From the NCBI GenBank assembly GCA_024529925.1, contig JAFEUB010000717.1, positions 992,001-1,056,000 of the forward strand: a stretch of DNA of 64,000 bases, written 5' to 3'. The DNA comes from Ophthalmolycus amberensis (taxonomy: Eukaryota > Chordata > Actinopteri > Perciformes > Zoarcidae). This document shows, in pieces, positions 12,651 through 23,163 of this stretch. The notes under the pieces are model-generated. The model ran no database searches. It had not been told where the DNA came from and was given only the letters and a program-made list of their open reading frames with translations. Every line of letters begins with the position of its first letter. The stretch's first letter is position 1. A program made the translations under genes and the position numbers.

Positions 12651-12681
12651 ATCCACTTACTACTGATTGTAGTAAGTGGAT
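12651..12681. repeat. Perfect 13-bp hairpin with 5-nt loop
   Basis: ATCCACTTACTAC (12651-12663) is followed by a TGATT loop and then the exact reverse complement (12669-12681). It could be a DNA cruciform or RNA hairpin, or a remnant of the fused ends of a small inverted-repeat element. No T-run typical of a terminator follows. Confidence 0.85.
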
Positions 12682-13813
12682 TTTCTAAATTCACATAATT
12701 TCCATCTCTTGTTCTCTCTCTTACAGCCCTTGTATTGTCATCATAGTTTGCTTTTACCCAGTGCAGACGCACTAACTATAACTCCTAAGGTGTGTTTCTT
12801 GTGTGTTCTCTGAACTAGGCAGACTGTGCTGGCCAACCTCCAGACTGGATTCGCTGTGACACTGTCTCTTTGAGGGCCTCATGAAGGGAGGCTCGGCTCC
12901 CCTCAGAATGGCCTGGGAGCTTGTCAGTGGGCTGGCTGTCAGCACACAGTCAGGCCGGGGACGTTTGATGTACCGCATGAGAGGACAGATGGGAGGAAGG
13001 GAGAGATGGATGGAAGGGAGATAGAAAAGGAGGCACAGGTCAAAATAACACATGTGCCAAGGGAGGGCAACTGTGGACGAACCATTATGAGGTTTATTAT
13101 TCCCTTTACACCTAGGATTTTTATGTATGACAGGTGGCAAAATCCAGGAAAGGCAGTAATTGCAAAAGGAATTGATTGATATTGTGACTGGTACAAGCAG
13201 CCTTGTCTTCACAGTATATGGGAAGACAAGCAGCCAGAAGTGTGGTTGCTAATTCGACAAGTATTGATTTTAACGTTAACCTTGGACGAGAAGGCCGGAA
13301 AAGGGAAAGATTTTCCAATTGAAGCTAATGGGGATGTATACAATCCTGCAAACCTTAACCCTAAAATAAAATGAGGTAAAAGTAAGCCGGCTAACTTGCT
13401 TATCTCAATTTTTACCACTTGAGAATTGATCAAAAATCCTTCCAAAATACCACACTAAAACAACAAGACCTTGAGGAACACCATAACAAAATTCATGCTG
13501 TGATTTACATTTTTGCCGATTGGATGGCGAGCACCTCTGTTCAGAAACCCCCTTATTGTCAAAGTACCTCAGGAAATCCATACATCTTCTGAATGCCCGA
13601 GGTCTGTAGTTTGTCATTTCATGATTTTTTCCCGAAACTGCATGGGATTAGCATACAGTGTGCAGTTTGTAAAGGCTAAACTTGTGGGTGGCCAGAGAAC
13701 CCATTTTCATTCAGATATCTTGAGGTGAGAGATCAAGGAACCCCTGTCAATATGGCCAGTCCGGTTTTTCCCTCGCCTACATTTGTAGCGTTATTTAGCT
13801 CCTTTCCCAACAA
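12682..13813. other. Non-coding DNA, nothing recognised
   Basis: The 12780-13080 part is less AT-rich and could be regulatory, with GACACTGTCTC and GGCCGGGGACG boxes. A 146-codon minus-strand frame at 12772-13212 lacks any recognised domain and overlaps other open frames. Confidence 0.5.
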
Positions 13814-13880
13814 GCTAGCGTGACATGATTGGTATCAATGTATACCTTGTTTCACATGATACCAATGTCTTCACGCTAAC
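13814..13880 (+). other. Imperfect 67-bp hairpin of pre-miRNA size
   Basis: The arm bases GCTAGCGTGA (13814-13823) and TCACGCTAAC (13871-13880) pair 9 of 10. Inner blocks ATTGGTATCA (13828-13837) and TGATACCAAT (13857-13866) pair perfectly. Small bulges lie between them and a loop of about 11-15 nt at the tip. The size matches a microRNA precursor, but I do not recognise the arms as a known microRNA. A decayed inverted-repeat transposon is an equally good explanation. The strand is not determined by the symmetry. Confidence 0.4.
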
Positions 13881-14589
13881 TTTAAAACCGGTTCCAGCCT
13901 CTTAAACACAGTAATGTGTCAGAGGTTCAATAAGGTATTCTTCCAAGCGCTTTGTGATCAAAAAGAAGCCCAGTAGTCTGATCCCAATGGGTGTCAGAAA
14001 ATTGTAGTACGTGTCATATAGCACTACAATGGCATTCTAACTATAATTTTTAGTGCACCTGGAAAGTGACCATGAATATTGTAATTAAACACTGCTGTGT
14101 GGTAAAACAACAACATGCTCAAACTCATACTAATCATGACCTACATTATAAAAGAAATGGAAATGATGTCTTTGCTGCTTTTGTCTCTTTATCTCTTTTC
14201 AGACAGGGTACTGTTTCTCATGTAATTACATAAAGGCAAGTGAAAAATAACAGTCTTTTGTCACTTTAAAATGCATTCATTCTTGGTGCCCTTATTATAT
14301 GCAGATGAATAGTCATATAGCTGCAATCTCACCTTATTACAGCACATGGAATATCACATTTACGCCCTGCTGAGTCTCTCTATAAAGGGCCTTTCTCCGG
14401 TGTCCTCAGGGTGCCTTCCATCAGAATACAAAGATGAGCTAATCATACCGTACATGAGAACAAGGGGGATTTTTTTTCTGTATTTTAGAGCTGAAGAGCT
14501 TAAACTCCCTACAGTTGTCACATTAGACACATCAGTGCATGCATGTATCTGTGTGACGTATACAGCAGGCAGACACTATCACAAAGTGG
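13881..14589. other. Non-coding DNA, nothing recognised
   Basis: AT-rich unique-looking sequence without a recognised feature. Confidence 0.55.
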
Positions 14590-14800
14590 AATGATTACCC
14601 ATTTTTGCCGCAGTCTAGCATATATTCAGCTAACACGTGGAGTTTAGAGGACTGGCCTCCGATCTCTGATGCTTTGGGAGCGCTCCAGCCATACTGGAGG
14701 CACTGCACCATTTGTTGCCCTAATTAAGAATTCATTGGCCACTAACGATGAGTTCTGACCTCCATTTCCTGCACCTTTGTCTCCCCTACAGCGTAGTAAA
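14590..14800. promoter_or_regulatory. Candidate conserved non-coding / enhancer-like segment
   Basis: A complex patch with CCCTAATTAAGAATTCATTGG (14718-14738; TAATTA at 14721-14726), CACGTGG (near 14634) and TTTGTTGCC (near 14711). The combination of homeodomain, E-box and SOX-like cores in non-repetitive sequence is typical of developmental enhancers, but this is inference. Confidence 0.3.
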
Positions 14801-14849
14801 TCAGCCTAGAGCAAAAGACAGAATGATTGGTACAGCGTGGCATGCAGCA

Positions 14850-14963
14850 GAAAGAGGAGGAGTTAGGAAAAAAGGAGGAAAAAGAAAAGGCAGGACGAGG
14901 GTGGAGGATATCAAGTCAAGTGGAGAGAAAGGGGATGAAAAGAAGGGAGGAAGGAGGAGAAAT
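14850..14963. repeat. Polypurine (A/G) tract
   Basis: About 110 bp is almost entirely A and G on the plus strand, with a few interruptions near 14910-14920. The Lys/Glu/Arg-rich frames across it are composition artefacts. Such tracts can form triplex DNA. Confidence 0.8.
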
Positions 14964-15242
14964 GAGTTGGTCAGCCTCCAAAGCCAGCCTTATAAAGATG
15001 CAAGTAAGGCTGGCATTGAAGTGGAGCGTTGTGGAACGCCCCTGGTGCTGATAAACTGTGTGTCTGAGCTCCGTTATCAGCTGCTCGTGCTGTATACACC
15101 ACTGTTATCCATGTGGGAGACAGAAACACCACTAATCTCCCCCTGAGGTGACACTTGCACCTGGGCAGAATGTTGGAATGCTGATCCCTGTGATTACTAT
15201 TTTCGTCATTGCATGCATAGATATCGCTACTGTAGCTGTGAT
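14964..15242. other. Non-coding DNA, nothing recognised
   Basis: Mixed-composition sequence continuing from the polypurine tract, with no recognised feature. Confidence 0.5.
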
Positions 15243-15348
15243 TTATTTATTTTTATTGGTTTATTTGAACGGGACAGTGCACATTAATAAAAACATTTCT
15301 GCAAATGTGCCAGAGTTAGCCAAAAGGCTATTTTTCATCTGTAGTCCC
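15243..15348 (-). mobile_element. Teleost interspersed repeat, LINE 3'-tail type, minus strand
   Basis: TTTATTTATTTTTATTGG is followed by TTTATTTGAACGGGACAGTG, ACATTAATAAAAACATT, AATGTGCCAGAGTTAGCC and CATCTGTAGTCCC. I recognise this block order as a very common fish repeat whose TTTATTT end corresponds to the 3' terminus on the minus strand. A second, more diverged copy lies at 19827-19915. Its exact clade is uncertain, and there is no coding sequence. Confidence 0.65.
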
Positions 15349-15352
15349 AAGC

Positions 15353-15406
15353 GTTTGTCTGCACAACAGGATTTGAACAGAATAGGCGTGAGAGAGTATG
15401 AGAGTG
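15353..15406 (+). repeat. Left arm of a 54-bp inverted repeat
   Basis: This arm runs from GTTTGTCTGCACAACAGG to GAGTATGAGAGTG. The reverse complement occurs at 15728-15781 with only two mismatches over 54 bp, leaving a 321-bp spacer. The arm lies directly next to the LINE-tail repeat at 15243-15348, so it may be part of the same element family. Confidence 0.9.
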
Positions 15407-15727
15407 CACATGGAAATCTGTGATCTATGGATCTGTCTCCTGTTGTTTAATTATGCATTGTCGTGGGTGACAGAATTTGATTGACAGCTGGCATTTAGAA
15501 CACCCAAAAGATAATAACTTGTTATCTTGAATTGAAAGGGAAGTTCTGGTATTTATATTCCAATCAAGGGGCTAGTTTCTGTTTTTACTTTTACCTTTTG
15601 TCTGACTCTGACAAGCATTGTAAATTGTAAAGATGAAGTTTATCTGAAAAGCTTTGAGGAGTCACACAGCCCCAACATGCGTTTAAAAAAGCTATTTCAT
15701 TGAATTGACGAGAGAGTTCCCTTTTTA

Positions 15728-15781
15728 CACTCTTATACTCTGTCACGCCTATTCTGTTCAAATCCTGTTGTGCAGACAAAC
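15728..15781 (-). repeat. Right arm of a 54-bp inverted repeat
   Basis: This is the reverse complement of 15353-15406 (52 of 54 bases). Outside the arms the two sides do not match, so this is not a simple terminal-inverted-repeat transposon. Two oppositely oriented insertions or an inverted duplication fit better. Confidence 0.9.
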
Positions 15782-16077
15782 ATTTTTAAAACCCATAGAA
15801 ATTAATCCAAAATTCTTTTATTTATCCCAAATTTCCAAAGATACCCAATATGTCAGCCTGAATTTTGGGGAAAAGTCCATAAAAAAGATGCAAAACCTTC
15901 TAAAATATTCCCATTTGGTATAACACATAGGTTTGAACCATTTCATTTAGTGTGAACATTATACAGCTTCACTGAAGCGTTGCAAAAAGCAGATACAGAA
16001 CAGAAATGTGATACTTCATTCATTCAGTGTGGCAAATTAGTTTTCCTCTCTAAATCGAATAACCTTCATTTGGTATA
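15782..16077. other. Non-coding DNA, nothing recognised
   Basis: AT-rich sequence with no recognised feature. Confidence 0.5.
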
Positions 16078-16120
16078 CTGTGATGAAGATCTTCGAGACC
16101 AAAAGCTCAAATAAAATGTG
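16078..16120 (+). mobile_element. Possible relic of a hammerhead-ribozyme-bearing retroelement tail
   Basis: TGATGAA is followed by GATCT-TCG-AGACC, a 5-bp stem with one mismatch and a 3-nt loop, then AAAAGC and AATAAAA. The order fits a hammerhead core (CUGAUGA, stem II, GAAA) of the kind carried by Penelope-like elements and relatives. Two invariant core positions differ here: the leading C is G, and the G of GAAA is A. If the assignment is right the motif is inactive. A chance match cannot be excluded over so short a span. Confidence 0.3.
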
Positions 16121-16269
16121 CACTGCATCGTTTTAAGTGTGCGGACATCTCCCTTATCAGTCAATAAACCTCAAGTGAAATTTAAGGGGAAAATCAAGAG
16201 TTCAACAGGTACTTAATTAACTGTCGAGTTAAAAGAAGTAGTTGGTAAAAACAGACCAGTTGTTTTGAC

Positions 16270-16503
16270 AACATATGCAACATGTTAACTTCAGTTTTGT
16301 ATAGATTACAGGCAACATATACATGCTGGTACTGTCGGCTGATATTTTAATCACAGAACATGGCTAGCTGTTTACCCCGGTTTTCAGTCTTTATGCTAAG
16401 CTAGGCTAAATGGCTACTGACTATACCTCAATATTTGAATTTGCCATACAGAGAATGTGGTATAAATCTTCTCATCTAAGATTGACAAAGTGAATATTTC
16501 AGA
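16270..16503 (+). mobile_element. Widespread teleost interspersed repeat, decayed
   Basis: The block order ACATGTTAACTT, GGTACTGTCGGCTGATATTTT, ACAGAACATGGCTAGCTGTTT, CCCCGGTTTTCAGTCTTTAT, GCTAAGCTAGGCTAAATGGC, GCCATACAGAGAATG and CTTCTCATCTAAGA closely follows a repeat I recognise from many fish genomes, with its typical CAGTCTTTATGCTAAGCTA centre. Ends and target duplications are not visible, and it is non-coding. Confidence 0.65.
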
Positions 16504-16944
16504 GTGAACTTTAGCACATCTGATATACAGTATTATTGCTGCCCTATTATAAAGTTAAATTATCACTGTGTTCATGTTTTTATATTGTTAGATGTCTCTG
16601 TGCTCTGTGGATTAGTTCTCCTCTGCTCTTTTCACTTCATAGTCTGTACCTGGATTGGCGACTATCAGAGATACTGCTACTCTTATTGCTGCAGATGGCA
16701 GAAAACAAAGAGATATATCCTCAACATAAGCGCTTCCCACTGCCAGAATAATGTCAATTGATTTAAACCGCCACTGCTTTCCTGTCACTACAGGCAGGGC
16801 TGGGGCCAGGGCTGGATATGCTTGGCTGAATATGAGCAGGACAGATTGCTCATTCGCGCAACACAATGACAAAGACAGATCCTTCAAAGTCCCTCACTTG
16901 CACATCCAAATGCACCAACTGGCATGCAAACAAGCATCCCTCAC
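16504..16944. other. Non-coding DNA, nothing recognised
   Basis: Several overlapping short frames, none with a recognised motif. CAGGGCTGGGGCCAGGGCTGG near 16793-16813 is a small imperfect direct repeat. Confidence 0.5.
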
Positions 16945-16979
16945 CACACACAAACACACACACACACACACACACAAAC
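16945..16979. repeat. (CA)n microsatellite
   Basis: About 17 CA units with one AAA interruption at the left end. A second short (CA)8 array lies at 17405-17420. Confidence 0.93.
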
Positions 16980-17699
16980 AGTGCTCGGCGTGATAGATGG
17001 GAAAAGACACAAAGGTCAGCAGTCAGCAGGGCTTCACTTAGACAGGACTCGGGTTCTTTTACATCACCTTGACTTAGGAGATGGAGCTGACCCAAACGGA
17101 TATTTTCCACAGTCGTTGCATTGTACTATACAGTACAGGTCAGCAACTGTTTTAAAGGGCTAGCGCTGTAAAAGGATTCCAGTATGCCCACCGCTATCAA
17201 ACCTGCGCTGTGACGCACTGTCACGACCGGACTGTTTCTCATTTCCCGTCCATTGGCATATGAAGAAGGGATCCCATGTGGTTGTGAATGACACGTGCAT
17301 TTATCTTGTCCCCGTTTGCAGATCAGCACTCCCGTCAATGTGGTGGTATATCGCCCTGAAAAGCTACCCCCCAGGGGAAGTGATATACAGAACATGTCAT
17401 TCATACACACACACACACACTCACAGACACAGGCATGATTGCACAACTTGTCACAGGGATGGTGAGGTCTGGTTGTCACACCCGTTGACCCACGGCCTTC
17501 GCTGTGTGTACACAGCATGCACAGCAAGATAATTAAAGTAAACAACGGAACAGGAACCATCATACATGAGAGCTACAGTGGTATTATGCTCATTGATTGT
17601 CAAAATTAATATAAAATTCTGAGTGTAATGACACTATCTTGTCAATTTTCAATGGAGAACCTTTATAAAACCTGGATTTGGATTCACATGAAGGATTAA
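16980..17699. other. Non-coding DNA with a short CA array
   Basis: Mixed-composition sequence. The 145-codon minus-strand frame at 17126-17563 runs through the CA array and shows no domain. Confidence 0.5.
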
Positions 17700-17960
17700 T
17701 AGAACTTGTTGCAGGGCAGATTGTGGTTAAGCTCCTCTTAAATACCTTTGTTTCCTCTGGCACAATGGCAAATGCGCCACTGAGCAGGGACTAAGCATAG
17801 CTCTTTTAATTGGCCTGACCTTGGAATGAGGCGTCGGTGGGTCAGAGTTTGGAAAAAGGGTAGCAAGTCAACATGACAACCAGAAAACCCTGATGACGTT
17901 AGAGTGAGTTAATAAGCTTAGCTGTTGAAAAATGAATGACCTCTTGTAGGCAGACTTCCT
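17700..17960. promoter_or_regulatory. Candidate conserved non-coding / enhancer-like segment
   Basis: A complex stretch with CCTTTGTTTCC (SOX/FOX-like), TTTTAATTGGCC (homeodomain, near 17804), CCTGACCTTGGAATG (nuclear-receptor-like half-site, near 17814) and GATGACGTTAG (CRE-like, near 17892). No repeats occur within it. This is a composition-based call. Confidence 0.3.
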
Positions 17961-19030
17961 CATGACCAAACCATCCATTGTCTACGGTGGCTCTCCAGAC
18001 GCTGATCTGACAGAAAATTTGACACGTACAAAAAATGAGGAACATGTGGATACAAGCACCGCAGTTTTATGTTTATGTTAAAGCTGCAATAATCCATGTT
18101 TTTATCTTAAAGATTGAAAAAAATAAAATTCAATGATTGCCATACCATTTTCTTAAATATGTAATTAAGTTATGTGACAAAATTTTTTATGTGGACACAA
18201 GAATTAAGGCAGTCCTTTTTCATCGGACAGAAAACAAAAATGTGTTTTTCAAAGGGTGAACTGGAGTTAATGGCCATGGAAATATGTTGTTCTACTTTAT
18301 GCAAGTGCATAATGAAGCCATGATCAAAGCTCATATTTTAGCAAAATTGTTTCAGTAAACAGAAATGCCTTTTTTAATTAAATGGGCCAAGGCAGACTCA
18401 ATGTGTACACAGTGCACAGTGTGGGTTGGAATCTGGCTTGTTTTTGTCTCCCATTCCAATCTGCACTGAGTAAAGAAAAACAATGAGACAAATCGTCTTT
18501 TGCAAACATGAGTTCACTGGAAAGCAAACTAACATTGTTGTTGCTATCACTTTTTTTGTCCCTCCACCTTCATCCTTTTAGTGGCAGGAGATGAGATAGC
18601 ATGACCAAGCATGTGATCAACATGGTAACCCTCATGAGAAACCACACAGGCATAACGGTTCCTTCTTGGACACATGGCAGGGACTAACAAGCAATAAGCC
18701 TCAGGTTGGGAAAGAAGGCTTATAGTAACAGGATCGGGGGAGTTTACCATCTGAAGAAAGGATAGTAAAGTGGATTACACTGTAAATCATTCAAGATCTT
18801 TGTAGCAGCTGTGTGTGTGTCATACGACATCTGCAATCGGATGCTCATTTGGCTGTAAAATGCAGAGTGGAAAACATACATTGTGCATGTGAATTGACTG
18901 CGTGAACATTAATGTGCTGGCTAGATTTCCGCCTTGCATCACTCACATTATATATACCGGTACTACACAAGATGCTACATCAAATCAAATCATATACTGT
19001 ATCTACAGTACATACTAATGACAATATCTT
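17961..19030. other. Non-coding DNA, nothing recognised
   Basis: AT-rich sequence. No TE ends or arrays. Confidence 0.55.
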
Positions 19031-19300
19031 GTCTGAATGCGTCATCAGGTAGAATTATGTCAACAGATGCAACGGATGCTTTGTTGTGGTCTAAGAATTC
19101 CCATCAGCTGTTGTATGTTGCTGGATGTCAACTTAGGGCAAGTATTCACTGAAGTGTTGTTTGCCCAGCTGTGGATTAGCAAACAAGGGAGCAGAGATCT
19201 TCTTCTTGGCCATTGCTGTCAGTGTGGCAAGATAGACGGTGTAATTAGCGCTTACTGCCAGCATCCAGGGCAGATCCACTAGCTGGTGGGAACCCACTGG
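19031..19300. promoter_or_regulatory. Candidate conserved non-coding / enhancer-like segment
   Basis: High-complexity DNA with CATCAGCTGTTG (E-box, near 19100), CCCAGCTGTGG (near 19167), GGCCATTGCTGTC and GGTGTAATTAGCG (TAATTA near 19242). The surrounding DNA is AT-rich or purine-rich. Enhancer-like by appearance only. Confidence 0.3.
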
Positions 19301-19826
19301 GAGAAAGAGGAAGATGCTTGCAAAAGGGCTAGAGGCTGACTGACAGTGGAGAGGACGGGAGAGGCAGGGGAAACAGAGGGAGAGAGAGAGACGGCAACAA
19401 TAATGAGTTGCAGCTCTGGGCTTCTGAGTTTTTTGTCCTCTTTCTTTTTCCTCCCTCCTTCCTCCTTGGCATTGCATCGAGGGCCATGGGCCTCCAGTGC
19501 TGTGATGTCCCTTCTACTGCATATAAGTGTCTGTTTTGACGACATGGAAAGGCAGCGGGGACTTCCACTGAGAAACGCGTGTTACAATAACACCCATTTT
19601 CTCATGTATTATGCATGTCCAGTCAGCAAATTATTCCAGATAATGGCAATGCAGCGAAAGCTTGGTCACATTGAAGGCTGTTTTGCATGTGCAGTCAATG
19701 CAGTTGAGGAGATTATGTTCAGCATGCATATAAGAAGGCTGACTGCAAATGATTCTAATTTAACCAAGAGCATTCATCTTTTTGTCACAGTGATTTAATA
19801 TGTCCAGGGACAGGCAGCCAACTTTA
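19301..19826. other. Non-coding DNA with purine- and pyrimidine-rich patches
   Basis: GA-rich DNA lies at about 19345-19395 and TC-rich DNA at 19430-19470. Overlapping open frames on both strands (up to 150 codons at 19346-19798) have no homology I recognise. Confidence 0.5.
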
Positions 19827-19915
19827 TTTATTACATTTTATTTAACAAGTTTATTTGACAGGGACTACGTATAATAAATACTTGAAATCTGGTGCATTAT
19901 ACAGACATGGAGCTA
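19827..19915 (-). mobile_element. Second, diverged copy of the LINE 3'-tail-type repeat
   Basis: TTTATTTAACAAGTTTATTT, GACAGGGACTACGTATAATAA, GGAGCTAAAAGTTTATTTTC and ATCCCCGACCCC follow the same block order as 15243-15348 (TTTATTT, GGGAC, ATTAATA, GAGTTAGCC, TTTTCATC, CCC). It is short and old. Confidence 0.5.
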
Positions 19916-20632
19916 AAAGTTTATTTTCATCCCCGACCCCCGGGTAGTTGAACACTAATACAAAAACCATTGATATGGCTATGAAATTGAAATGGAATTC
20001 CATTTTTTGTGGCGTCATTGGAAAAGGCAGACTGTGCATTTATTTGGGATCTTGAAGGAAAGACACAGTCACCCCTAGTTGAGGTCCATGTAATTCCACT
20101 ATTGTTCTCAGGGCAGTATTGAAACTCACAACAACCCGTGGCTCCCGAACCAGGATATAGACCGAAATGTGACATTTGTGTACCGTTACACCTCTAAATC
20201 CTACTCTGTCAGCAGAAATGTACACGTGCTGGACCATAGCTTAACATCAACAAAATAATGCAAGGATGCATAAATATGTACTTATTTGCTTCACAGCAGC
20301 ATTCAATTATACATCACCGTCTTTACCGTAGTTAGTTTGATATGTTTCATCCTCGACATAGGTTTGATGTCCATAATCTCTGTCCTGGCTTGCAGCCCAA
20401 CTCCTTCTGAAGTCTGAAAGCTATAACACTTGAAATGGGGCACACCCATGAGTTTGTGCATGATACTATACATGTTAGCAAATCTTTCAAGCACTGAATA
20501 TATTAAAAAATAATGTGGGTTTCCAACAACCAGAAGCTTGTTAGCATTGCTTGCACAGGAAATTAATTACACCTAAAACACAGTGACAAGATCAAATCCC
20601 TCATCATGTGACCCGGTGGCTACAGGGGGAAT
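19916..20632. other. Non-coding DNA, nothing recognised
   Basis: AT-rich unique-looking sequence. Confidence 0.55.
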
Positions 20633-20670
20633 TTCTCTCTCTCGCTCTCTCTCTCGCTCTCGCTCTCTCG
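20633..20670. repeat. (CT)n / CTCG simple repeat
   Basis: CT repeats are interspersed with four CG steps. The Arg-Glu frame read from the other strand is a repeat artefact. Confidence 0.95.
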
Positions 20671-22901
20671 TTATGGCTAAAATTAATTAGCTGCTTCTGG
20701 AAATTGTCACAAATACATTTAGTGACATTAATCTTTAGTATTTTTTCTCTTTCCTCAAGGATAAAGCAGAACTCTCTCAGGTAATTTCCCCTCACTTGAC
20801 CTTTTGTTACTGCACAAAAAAAAGAAAGAAGAGTTAATACAACTCAAGTTCACTTTATTAGCCGCAGGACAATTTCTGCATCAGCTCTCAGTCACACTTT
20901 CCGCTACTATCACATCTATCTGAAACCTCAGGAATCTCTATTCTAACGTGAAGAGAAAGGCCTCAGAACGACATTAAGCGCTTCACTTCAAAGAAAAAGA
21001 GTAAATGGTTTTCTGAGGGCTTCTTACTTTGCAAAGGGAGGAGAAGAGGCTGATAAGGCATGGCAGAACTGCATCGCAGACACTGAGATTGAGATATCGA
21101 CCTAATAATGTGCAAAGGAGCCCTTGATGTACAATCTCTCTCGGTCTGCCGCTATCTCGTTCCTTTTTGTCTCTCTCTTCACTTCCGACTCCCACCGTTT
21201 CTTTTCCGCTCCCTGTCTCTTTTTAAGGGCCTGATTCTGCACCTCCCAAGGGGCTGGAGAAACTTCTGAAAGTACACTCATTTATCCCAATGAGTGGCTT
21301 TCAAACTCAGCTCATTCTTCAGGGACCAATACTATCCTAGAATCCAAGGAGGAGAAGGAAAGAGAGAGAGACAGATGGAAGGGGAGGAGTGTATGAAAAA
21401 GGAGGTAGAGAGACTGATAGGAGAAGCAGTGGTGTGAGAGAAAGAGAGCAAAGACGGTGTGTGTTTGGGAGCCAGAGATTACTATGTGACTCACCTTGCT
21501 CAGCAGGAGAGCAGAGGAAGGACGAATAGGTGATAAGTACAGCACGATGTCACCCCAGCGCCCTGGAAAGCTTTGCTCACGCACTTCCTCTCATTTCTGC
21601 AGAGCTCCATGGAAACAATACACTGGCCCAGTGGAGACACAGCAAATGCAAACTCACATGAAACCTTAACTTTACCTATTGTGCACCAGAGTCATTAATA
21701 AAGAAAAACGGTATTTTTTTTTTAGTTGCCACAATGAGCGTCCTTTATAGGTCTGCAGACCACTCAGAATCTGATTTATTAGACAAACCCAGTTAGTCGA
21801 CTGGTAACATTTGAAAGTGATTTTGATCTGCTCTAACGGCGCACATGCTCAGAAAAAAATTGCGTTTTAGAAAAAGCTTAAGTCACACATGACTCCCGTT
21901 TTCTGTTGTGTTGGTGAGATACAAGATTTATGCTATTTGTTTAGATATTTTATTGACGATCAAAATTGTTAATATAATGAATTCACACTTTTTTGGCATG
22001 TTATATCATTCCATCAGCAGGAGGTTTATAGGTCATGGAGTGACCTTATGGAGTGGACACATGTGGTTAATCACCTTAAACCCTTAAAGGGCTGCATTAG
22101 ACTTTTTTTGTTGTCACGGTCGTAAACATTCCGTAATGACCCGTCATTTTCATTTTCGAATGATTTATTAGCATTTGATTTGATTTTTTTCTGTTTCATT
22201 TTTAATAATTAATATATAAAACAAGCTGATGTGCATTTATAAAGGCATGGAGAGAAGAGATGAACATAGAGGTAAAGCTGGAATTATACTTGAGGCGAGG
22301 GATTAAAAGGAGTAGGTTTTCAACGTCTGGCTCCGACGTCTATTACTTGAGGAGGCATACATTGTACCCAAATCAACTATGTAGCTCCTCCGTTACCTCT
22401 TTACACACAACTATGAATTGAGCTTCGGGAATGTCTGAAGTATTAGACCCTTCCATTGTCTGAATACCAAACAATCTTGCTCCTTCTTTCAGACTTTGTT
22501 GTATACTAGCCACATAATAATGCTTTAATTAGGGATTGGTTATTCCTGCTGTCTACTAGGCGAGAAGGTACAGCTAATGAGCTTCCCACCAAAGATCAAA
22601 GCTCTCTCAAACAAACACACGGAGAGACCACAGTACGGATGTGCAGACTTGACAAGAAGATGAGTGAGAAAAGGGGTGGCCATCTTGAAACACCTGGTCA
22701 GAATCAATATTATAATTAAGTTGTAATTATGCTACAAATGAAGCTGGTGTGTGCTCTCACACATGGGATATTAAAACACAGAACTCAGACGTGCTGGAAT
22801 ACAATAGGACCCCATGGACCCGGTCACATTGAGACCTGAGAGGACCACCACCAGTGGCCAATTTCTTGTCCAGTTTTTTCCTTTTGTTGAAGCAAAAAAT
22901 A
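20671..22901. other. Non-coding DNA, mostly unremarkable
   Basis: CAAGTTCACTTTATTAGCC at about 20847 resembles the degraded end of a LINE tail, but too little remains to assign it. A GA-rich patch lies at 21340-21450. A T-run lies at 21713-21723. Confidence 0.5.
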
Positions 22902-23163
22902 GAATGGTAAATAGACATGCATACTGCCTTTATAGTATTATGACCACTCGAACCGCTGTACATTAACCCAATCACATACACATTCAGAGATGGCAGAGGC
23001 TGCCATGCAAGTTGCCATCTCTCCATCAGGATCTAAACTAATGCACATTCACCCACACTCAGGGCACATCCAGGACACTTCTACATGCAGACTGGAGGAG
23101 CCGGGGATTGAACCGCTGGTCTTTCAATTACGAAACGCCCTGCTTCATCTCTGAGCCATAGCC
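22902..23163 (-). mobile_element. tRNA-derived teleost SINE, minus strand, near full length
   Basis: On the minus strand the element opens GGCTATGGCTCAGAGATG (A-box) and has GGTTCAATCC (B-box, plus-strand position 23105-23114), then CCCGGCTCCTCCAGTCTGCATG and AGAAGTGTCC. It ends TATTTACCATT. This is the order of a very common fish SINE: a tRNA-like pol III promoter head, a conserved body and a tail ending in ATTTACCATT. The middle contains CAACTTGCATGGCAGCC. Base changes and a worn tail show it is old. The tRNA-like head is not a functional tRNA. Confidence 0.85.

Noticed and set aside
12772..13212. 146-codon minus-strand frame
   Set aside because: Overlaps two other minus-strand frames of similar length, with no known motif and no splice context.
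19346..19798. 150-codon plus-strand open frame
   Set aside because: The frame begins in purine-rich DNA and runs through a CT-rich tract. Overlapping frames on the other strand are equally open, and no domain is visible.
23100..23163. tRNA gene on the minus strand
   Set aside because: The same SINE logic applies: the tRNA-like head is followed by SINE body and tail.
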